Below, one piece after another: positions 6,574 through 9,219 of a stretch of DNA of 9,219 nucleotides. The stretch spans positions 1 through 9,219 of the forward strand of contig JAZSAT010000006.1 in the NCBI GenBank assembly GCA_045602025.1, given 5' to 3'. Position numbers and translations under genes: made by a program. Each line of letters begins with the position of its first letter. Position 1 is the first letter of the stretch. The stretch is from RGIG5579 sp045602025. GTDB taxonomy: Bacteria > Bacillota > Clostridia > Oscillospirales > SIG627. The notes below the pieces were generated by a model that worked only from the letters and a program-made list of their open reading frames with translations, ran no database searches and had not been told where the DNA came from.

Positions 6574-6619
6574 AAGCTTTTTGGATACCTCTTTCGAGAA
6601 AAAGGAACCGAAAAAACTT
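6574..6619. repeat. Imperfect palindrome, copy 1 of a local repeat
   Basis: Outer arms AAGCTTTTTGG (6574-6584) and CCGAAAAAACTT (6608-6619) and inner arms CCTCTTT (6588-6594) and AAAAAGG (6599-6605) surround the loop CGAG. The C-A mismatches on the plus strand become G-U pairs in minus-strand RNA. The left half is 18 of 22 bases identical to 6654-6675, so the two are copies of one family. Confidence 0.5.
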
Positions 6620-6621
6620 AT

Positions 6622-6648
6622 GACTTGAAAAAAGTCTTAATATTTTTT
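6622..6648 (+). terminator. Weak terminator candidate for the topB-nifZ-thiI operon
   Basis: A short GACTT/AAGTC stem (6622-6626 with 6632-6636, loop GAAAA) is followed by TTAATATTTTTT. This is the only hairpin after thiI with a nearby downstream T run on the plus strand. The stem is only 5 bp, so its efficiency is doubtful. Confidence 0.25.
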
Positions 6649-6653
6649 GTTGG

Positions 6654-6692
6654 AAGTTTTTTGGGTACCTTTTTTTCAAAAAAGGTACAACG
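6654..6692. repeat. Palindrome, copy 2 of the local repeat
   Basis: GTACCTTTTTT (6665-6675) and AAAAAAGGTAC (6678-6688) form a perfect 11-bp inverted repeat with a 2-base centre, preceded by AAGTTTTTTGG. The start matches copy 1 at 6574-6595. The T tract lies inside the stem and none follows, so this is better read as a dispersed repeat than as a terminator. Confidence 0.5.
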
Positions 6693-6735
6693 AAGCCACA
6701 GCCGATTTTACAAGTTTTTAAGAGATAGGCAATTA

Positions 6736-6741
6736 TATAAT
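6736..6741 (+). promoter_or_regulatory. TATAAT box abutting the CPBP start codon
   Basis: A perfect TATAAT ends 2 bases before the ATG at 6744. If used as a -10 box, transcription would start near 6748, inside the reading frame. No good -35 lies 16-18 bases upstream (AGTTTT at 6713-6718); TTTACA at 6707-6712 is 23 bases away. It may be a chance AT-rich match, or it may give an mRNA lacking the first start codon. Confidence 0.25.
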
Positions 6742-6743
6742 TT

Positions 6744-8228
6744 ATGAAAAAAATATCTGTTTTTTCCGCGATTTTGAAAAGCGCAGGCTATGTCCTGATG
6801 TTTTTCATCTGCCAGCTCGCCGCTGACCTGATCAGCGAAGGGGTCATTATGTTCACCCTTTTAAGGCAAAACCTGAGCCAAAACGACTTCGTGCAAGCGG
6901 CCATGAACGCACAAAGTGCCATGATCTACGAAACAGCGACCCTTTCCGCCCTGCTGTTTGTAGGTATCGTCCTTGTACTGAAGAGAAAAAAATTTGCCAA
7001 CGAGATCAAATGGAAAAAAGCCTCCCCCCTTTCGGTCTTCACAGGCCTGTCCTCCGGCTTTTCCTGGTACCTGATCGCCTCGGTTTTGATGATCGTCTGC
7101 AATGCCATCCCCGCCGTAAGAGAATCACAAAACGCCTATGCAGAGCAGTACGCCCTCATCGCAGAGCATACAAGCCTTTGGGCAGAGATCCTCTATGTCT
7201 GCCTGATCGGCCCCGTTTTTGAAGAGATCCTTTGCCGCGGCCTGATCCAGTCCACCTTGCACAAAGCCACAACACCCTCCGCGGCTATTTTCCTTTCCGC
7301 GCTGACCTTCTCCCTCATTCACGGAAATCTGTATCAAATGGTATTCACCCTTCCCTTGGGAATCGCAATGGGATACCTTGTATATCGCTTCGATTCCATT
7401 TTCCCCTCCATTGCCCTGCACATTGCCTTTAACGGAAGCAACTACCTGATCCGCATCGGATCGTATTTTGGCTACGGGGAAAACAGCACCGAATTTATGG
7501 TCCTCTACTACGCTGCCCTTCTCTTCTGCCTCTTCGCCGTCCCCATCAGCACACTGCTTTTAAAGGAAGCGCAGAAGAAACACCCTCTCCCCGCAGAGGA
7601 AAAAGCACCCGAAATAAAAATTGAAAGCTACCAAGGAGAAACAATGGCAAGTCCCGAATATCTCATTGTAGGTCTCGGCAACCCCGGTGACAAATACACC
7701 GAAAACCGCCACAACTGCGGCTTTATGGCAATGGATTACATCTCCCTGAGAGAAAATATCCAAATGAAAAACCTCCGTTTCCGTTCCCTTACGGGCGAGA
7801 CGGTCATTGATGGCAAAAAAGTCATTTTATTAAAGCCTCAGACCTTTATGAACCTTTCCGGAGAAGCGGTCAGAGAATGCGCCGCCTTTTATAAGATCCC
7901 CCCGGAAAAGATCCTCGTGATCTTCGACGATGTCAGCTTTCAACCGGGCATCTTCCGCATCCGTGAAAAAGGAAGCGCAGGGAGCCACAACGGCATCAAA
8001 TCCATTATCTCCTGTCTCGGAAGCGACGCCTTTCCCCGCATCAAGATCGGTGTGGGAAATCCCCCCGAGGGCTGGGAAATGATGAACTGGGTCCTGGGCA
8101 ACCCCTCTCCCGAGGATCAGAAAAAGATCATCGCCTCCCTGGAGGATGTCTACCAGACCGCAAAGCTCTTCGTGAGCGGCGACCTGCAAAAAGCAGCCCA
8201 GCTCTACAACGGCAAAAAACATGAATAA
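6744..8228 (+). CDS. CPBP membrane protease fused to peptidyl-tRNA hydrolase
   Basis: One open frame of 494 codons carries two families. Residues 1-275 form a multi-pass membrane protein of the CPBP/CAAX-protease (Rce1-like, PF02517) family with all three active-site motifs: FEEILCRG (Glu160, Glu161, Arg165), FSLIHG (His193) and LHIAFNGSNY (His226, Asn230). Hydrophobic stretches are visible near 13-40, 65-80, 103-122, 150-166, 180-215 and 252-274. Residues 276-300 are a charged, Pro-rich linker (KKHPLPAEEKAPE). Residues 301-494 are a full-length Pth. No stop separates them. The N-terminal ATG has no clear ribosome site (AGG is 14 bases away), whereas Met301 has an excellent one, so free Pth is probably made too. 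Family substrates of bacterial CPBP proteases are mostly unknown. An assembly or sequencing error that removed a stop codon is the main alternative, though a frameshift is unlikely because both halves share frame 0. Confidence 0.85.
   Translation: MKKISVFSAILKSAGYVLMFFICQLAADLISEGVIMFTLLRQNLSQNDFVQAAMNAQSAMIYETATLSALLFVGIVLVLKRKKFANEIKWKKASPLSVFTGLSSGFSWYLIASVLMIVCNAIPAVRESQNAYAEQYALIAEHTSLWAEILYVCLIGPVFEEILCRGLIQSTLHKATTPSAAIFLSALTFSLIHGNLYQMVFTLPLGIAMGYLVYRFDSIFPSIALHIAFNGSNYLIRIGSYFGYGENSTEFMVLYYAALLFCLFAVPISTLLLKEAQKKHPLPAEEKAPEIKIESYQGETMASPEYLIVGLGNPGDKYTENRHNCGFMAMDYISLRENIQMKNLRFRSLTGETVIDGKKVILLKPQTFMNLSGEAVRECAAFYKIPPEKILVIFDDVSFQPGIFRIREKGSAGSHNGIKSIISCLGSDAFPRIKIGVGNPPEGWEMMNWVLGNPSPEDQKKIIASLEDVYQTAKLFVSGDLQKAAQLYNGKKHE
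7633..7638 (+). promoter_or_regulatory. Internal ribosome site at the Pth boundary
   Basis: AAGGAG, a full Shine-Dalgarno, lies 5 bases before ATG 7644 within the linker codons of the fused frame. Its position exactly at the start of the Pth domain is strong evidence that translation can begin there. Confidence 0.85.
7644..8228 (+). CDS. pth: Peptidyl-tRNA hydrolase, from internal start
   Basis: Started at Met301 of the fused frame, this is a 194-residue Pth of normal length. Pth frees tRNA from peptidyl-tRNA dropped by stalled ribosomes and is essential in most bacteria. It begins LIVGLGNPGDKYTENRHNCGF and, in its own numbering, keeps Asn13, the catalytic His23, Asn70 in KPQTFMNLSGEAV, Asp95 in VIFDDVSFQPG and Asn116 in GSAGSHNGIKSI. 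The fourth residue of the usual DDLDL motif is Ser rather than Asp, and GGHNG is SHNG; neither touches the catalytic His-Asp pair. AAGGAG 5 bases upstream decides this start. This entry is the same frame as the fusion and describes its likely second product. A strong terminator follows 5 bases after the stop codon. Confidence 0.9.
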   Translation: MASPEYLIVGLGNPGDKYTENRHNCGFMAMDYISLRENIQMKNLRFRSLTGETVIDGKKVILLKPQTFMNLSGEAVRECAAFYKIPPEKILVIFDDVSFQPGIFRIREKGSAGSHNGIKSIISCLGSDAFPRIKIGVGNPPEGWEMMNWVLGNPSPEDQKKIIASLEDVYQTAKLFVSGDLQKAAQLYNGKKHE

Positions 8229-8386
8229 AAAACATCGGCAGAGAAATCTCTCTGCCGATCTTCTTTTTGGTATGTAAAAATCTGTGACGGGTCACCCTCA
8301 CGAATCCGCATCGTGCGGCGAATTTCTTTTGGAATGACGACACGACCAAGGTCGTCTATACGGCGTACAATACCTGTTGCTTTCAT
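8204..8386 (-). pseudogene. Truncated SpoVT-like AbrB-domain remnant
   Basis: From ATG 8386 on the minus strand (AAGGAG 10 bases upstream), residues 1-33 read MKATGIVRRIDDLGRVVIPK and EIRRTMRIREGDP, nearly the standard start of SpoVT and other AbrB swapped-hairpin DNA-binding proteins. After SQIFTY (34-39) family similarity ends. The frame runs on through a transcription terminator and into the 3' end of pth on the other strand, stopping after 60 residues. SpoVT is about 178 residues with a C-terminal GAF domain, which is absent. The gene is most likely a broken remnant. A 5' part making a bare DNA-binding domain is possible, but the terminator inside the frame would end the mRNA before the stop codon. 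In Bacillus, spoVT lies a few genes from pth in the same direction; here it is inverted next to it. Confidence 0.75.
8234..8268. terminator. Bidirectional terminator after pth
   Basis: ATCGGCAGAGA (8234-8244) and TCTCTGCCGAT (8249-8259) make a perfect 11-bp stem with a 4-base loop. CTTCTTTTT follows on the plus strand and GTTTTTT on the minus strand. It ends the protease-pth transcript, and on the other strand it cuts through the spoVT-like frame. Confidence 0.92.
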
Positions 8387-8458
8387 ATATACATTTCTCC
8401 TTAATTTACAAATTGTGTTGTCTATTACGAGCGATAAGCGAGTAACAAGGTTCACTCA

Positions 8459-8488
8459 GGTGTCAAATTTTCCAAATTTGGAAACACC
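8459..8488. promoter_or_regulatory. Palindrome between divergent genes, possible operator
   Basis: TTTCCAAATTTGGAAA (8469-8484) is a perfect 16-bp palindrome, enclosed by GGTGT (8459-8463) and ACACC (8484-8488). It sits between the spoVT-like remnant and the 8585 gene, upstream of both. A protein-binding site or an RNA hairpin are both possible. There is no U tract after it on either strand. Confidence 0.35.
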
Positions 8489-8535
8489 GTGTGGTTCTTA
8501 TTATCTGTATTTTAAGGAGATTTATACTGTATGAA

Positions 8536-8564
8536 TTTACTTTTTAAGGCTATTATGTTATAAT
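8536..8564 (+). promoter_or_regulatory. Promoter of the DUF2716-like gene
   Basis: TATAAT (8559-8564) with an upstream TGT (extended -10) and a weak -35 TTTACT (8536-8541) at 17-base spacing. Transcription would begin near 8571, leaving a leader of only about 14 bases before ATG 8585. Confidence 0.6.
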
Positions 8565-8584
8565 AAATAAAAGGCGGTGGAAAT

Positions 8585-9091
8585 ATGGATTTATCAAAAG
8601 AAAACGAAAAGTATATTTATGATTTTATAGATAAAGAATTGCGATTTATGCCGAGCGTTAACAGAGGTTTCTTTTTGCCATTTTCCATCAATCGACCTTT
8701 TGCAGTGTATGATATTTCTCAAATGACCGATTCTCAAATTGATTTGTTGCATGAATTGGCACCGAGCGCCCTTGCAAACTGTTTGCCGCCAGGGCACCTG
8801 CTTTATGCAATTGATTGGTTTCATAGTTTCATACTGTATGACCCGCGCAATTCTGAAAATATCCAAAGTAACGAGCCTGACGTTCCACAGTATAACAGCA
8901 ACGGTATTGCTTATTTCCATACCTTTTACCCTAACGGTGATTATTATTTCTTTATTGAAAAGTACGGGGCGTTTGGTTATCTTTCGCACCCTTGGCGCGA
9001 AGAGGTATGGATCTATGGGGAAGCGCTTTTAAAAGAATTTTCAAAAATCGAAAAACAACTTGGTTTCATCAAAAAATCAATCGTACAATAA
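8585..9091 (+). CDS. DUF2716-like protein of unknown function
   Basis: This 168-residue soluble protein has no signal peptide or membrane segment. It is rich in aromatic residues, with LLYAIDWFHSFILYDPR (72-88) and HTFYPNGDYYFFIEKYGAFG (112-131) followed by YLSHPWREEVWIYGEALL (132-149). From memory these resemble DUF2716 proteins, which pair a DWQH-like motif with a YPxGDYYFF strand and a HPW motif; I cannot run a profile search. The start is ATG 8585 after GGCGGTGG. Base composition is visibly more AT-rich than the topB-thiI genes (about 17% GC in 8581-8640 and 42% in 8641-8700, against about 50% in nifZ), which together with its own promoter and terminator suggests later acquisition. No toxin gene is next to it within the window, so an immunity role cannot be supported. 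Confidence 0.6.
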   Translation: MDLSKENEKYIYDFIDKELRFMPSVNRGFFLPFSINRPFAVYDISQMTDSQIDLLHELAPSALANCLPPGHLLYAIDWFHSFILYDPRNSENIQSNEPDVPQYNSNGIAYFHTFYPNGDYYFFIEKYGAFGYLSHPWREEVWIYGEALLKEFSKIEKQLGFIKKSIVQ

Positions 9092-9109
9092 AAAACACTG
9101 TTTTCAAGC

Positions 9110-9139
9110 CAAAAGCGAGGTGAAATCACCTCGCTTTTG
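9110..9139. terminator. Terminator after the DUF2716-like gene
   Basis: CAAAAGCGAGGTGA (9110-9123) and its complement (9126-9139) form a perfect 14-bp stem around AA, 18 bases after the stop codon. The CTTTTG end supplies a short U tract within the stem in either direction, so it may serve both flanks. Confidence 0.75.
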
Positions 9140-9157
9140 CTATGTATAGGTCAAAAT

Positions 9158-9210
9158 ATACTGATTTTCGTCAAAAATTTTCATTTGAAAAACGCCCGAA
9201 AAACCAGTAT
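9158..9210. repeat. Imperfect inverted repeat at the window edge
   Basis: ATACTGATTTTCG (9158-9170) and CGAAAAACCAGTAT (9197-9210) are near-complementary, and TCAAA/TTTGA (9171-9175 with 9183-9187) pair inside. The sequence is AT-rich and the element may continue past the window end. Its role is unknown. Confidence 0.3.
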
Positions 9211-9219
9211 TTATAAGAC

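Noticed and set aside
8313..8534. Plus-strand 73-codon frame between pth and the last gene
   Set aside because: It is antisense to the SpoVT-like AbrB domain and has no ribosome site or similarity I recognise.
8531..8563. Ten-codon leader peptide MNLLFKAIML after AAGGAG (8514-8519)
   Set aside because: It overlaps the -35 and -10 boxes of the next promoter, the ribosome-site spacing is 11 bases, and nothing downstream looks like an attenuator.
8594..8989. Minus-strand 131-codon frame opposite the DUF2716-like gene
   Set aside because: It is the antisense shadow of a gene with its own promoter, start and terminator, and has no convincing motifs.

Overview
The window looks like a chromosomal segment of a Gram-positive, low-to-moderate GC bacterium of the Clostridia type, probably a gut Oscillospiraceae- or Christensenellales-like lineage. 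That placement is an inference. It rests on the NifZ-type cysteine desulfurase paired with a rhodanese-less ThiI, a DUF1934 protein, ComF, a SpoVT-type AbrB remnant, strong AAGGAG ribosome sites, and promoters close to the TTGACA-17-TATAAT consensus. No phage, transposase or CRISPR gene is visible.

Layout. Positions 93-320 hold a minus-strand two-tRNA operon, Leu(TAA) then initiator Met(CAT), with its promoter and terminator. Bases 1-51 contain a tRNA-Met-like remnant on the opposite strand. A plus-strand comF gene (447-1112) follows with its own promoter. A repeat-rich spacer (1113-1330) ends in a bidirectional terminator. A DUF1934 gene (1329-1895, minus) is divergent from a plus-strand cluster topB-nifZ-thiI (2031-6433), and the two promoters lie back to back. 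topB encodes a type IA topoisomerase. nifZ and thiI together supply sulfur for 4-thiouridine in tRNA, and thiI follows nifZ by 4 bases.

A 310-base spacer full of imperfect palindromes (6434-6743) leads to the most unusual gene. This is one uninterrupted 494-codon frame (6744-8228) that joins a CPBP/CAAX-type membrane protease to a complete peptidyl-tRNA hydrolase (Pth). A strong Shine-Dalgarno and ATG sit exactly at the Pth boundary, so Pth may be made both as a fusion and alone. A bidirectional terminator follows. It lies inside a truncated, inverted SpoVT-like AbrB DNA-binding domain (8204-8386, minus). The last gene (8585-9091) is AT-richer, resembles DUF2716 proteins, and has its own promoter and terminator.

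Most of the window is housekeeping: tRNA, tRNA modification, peptidyl-tRNA recycling, topology. The second-look items are the protease-Pth fusion, the decapitated spoVT with a terminator inside its frame, and the families of small palindromic repeats placed directly after stop codons.
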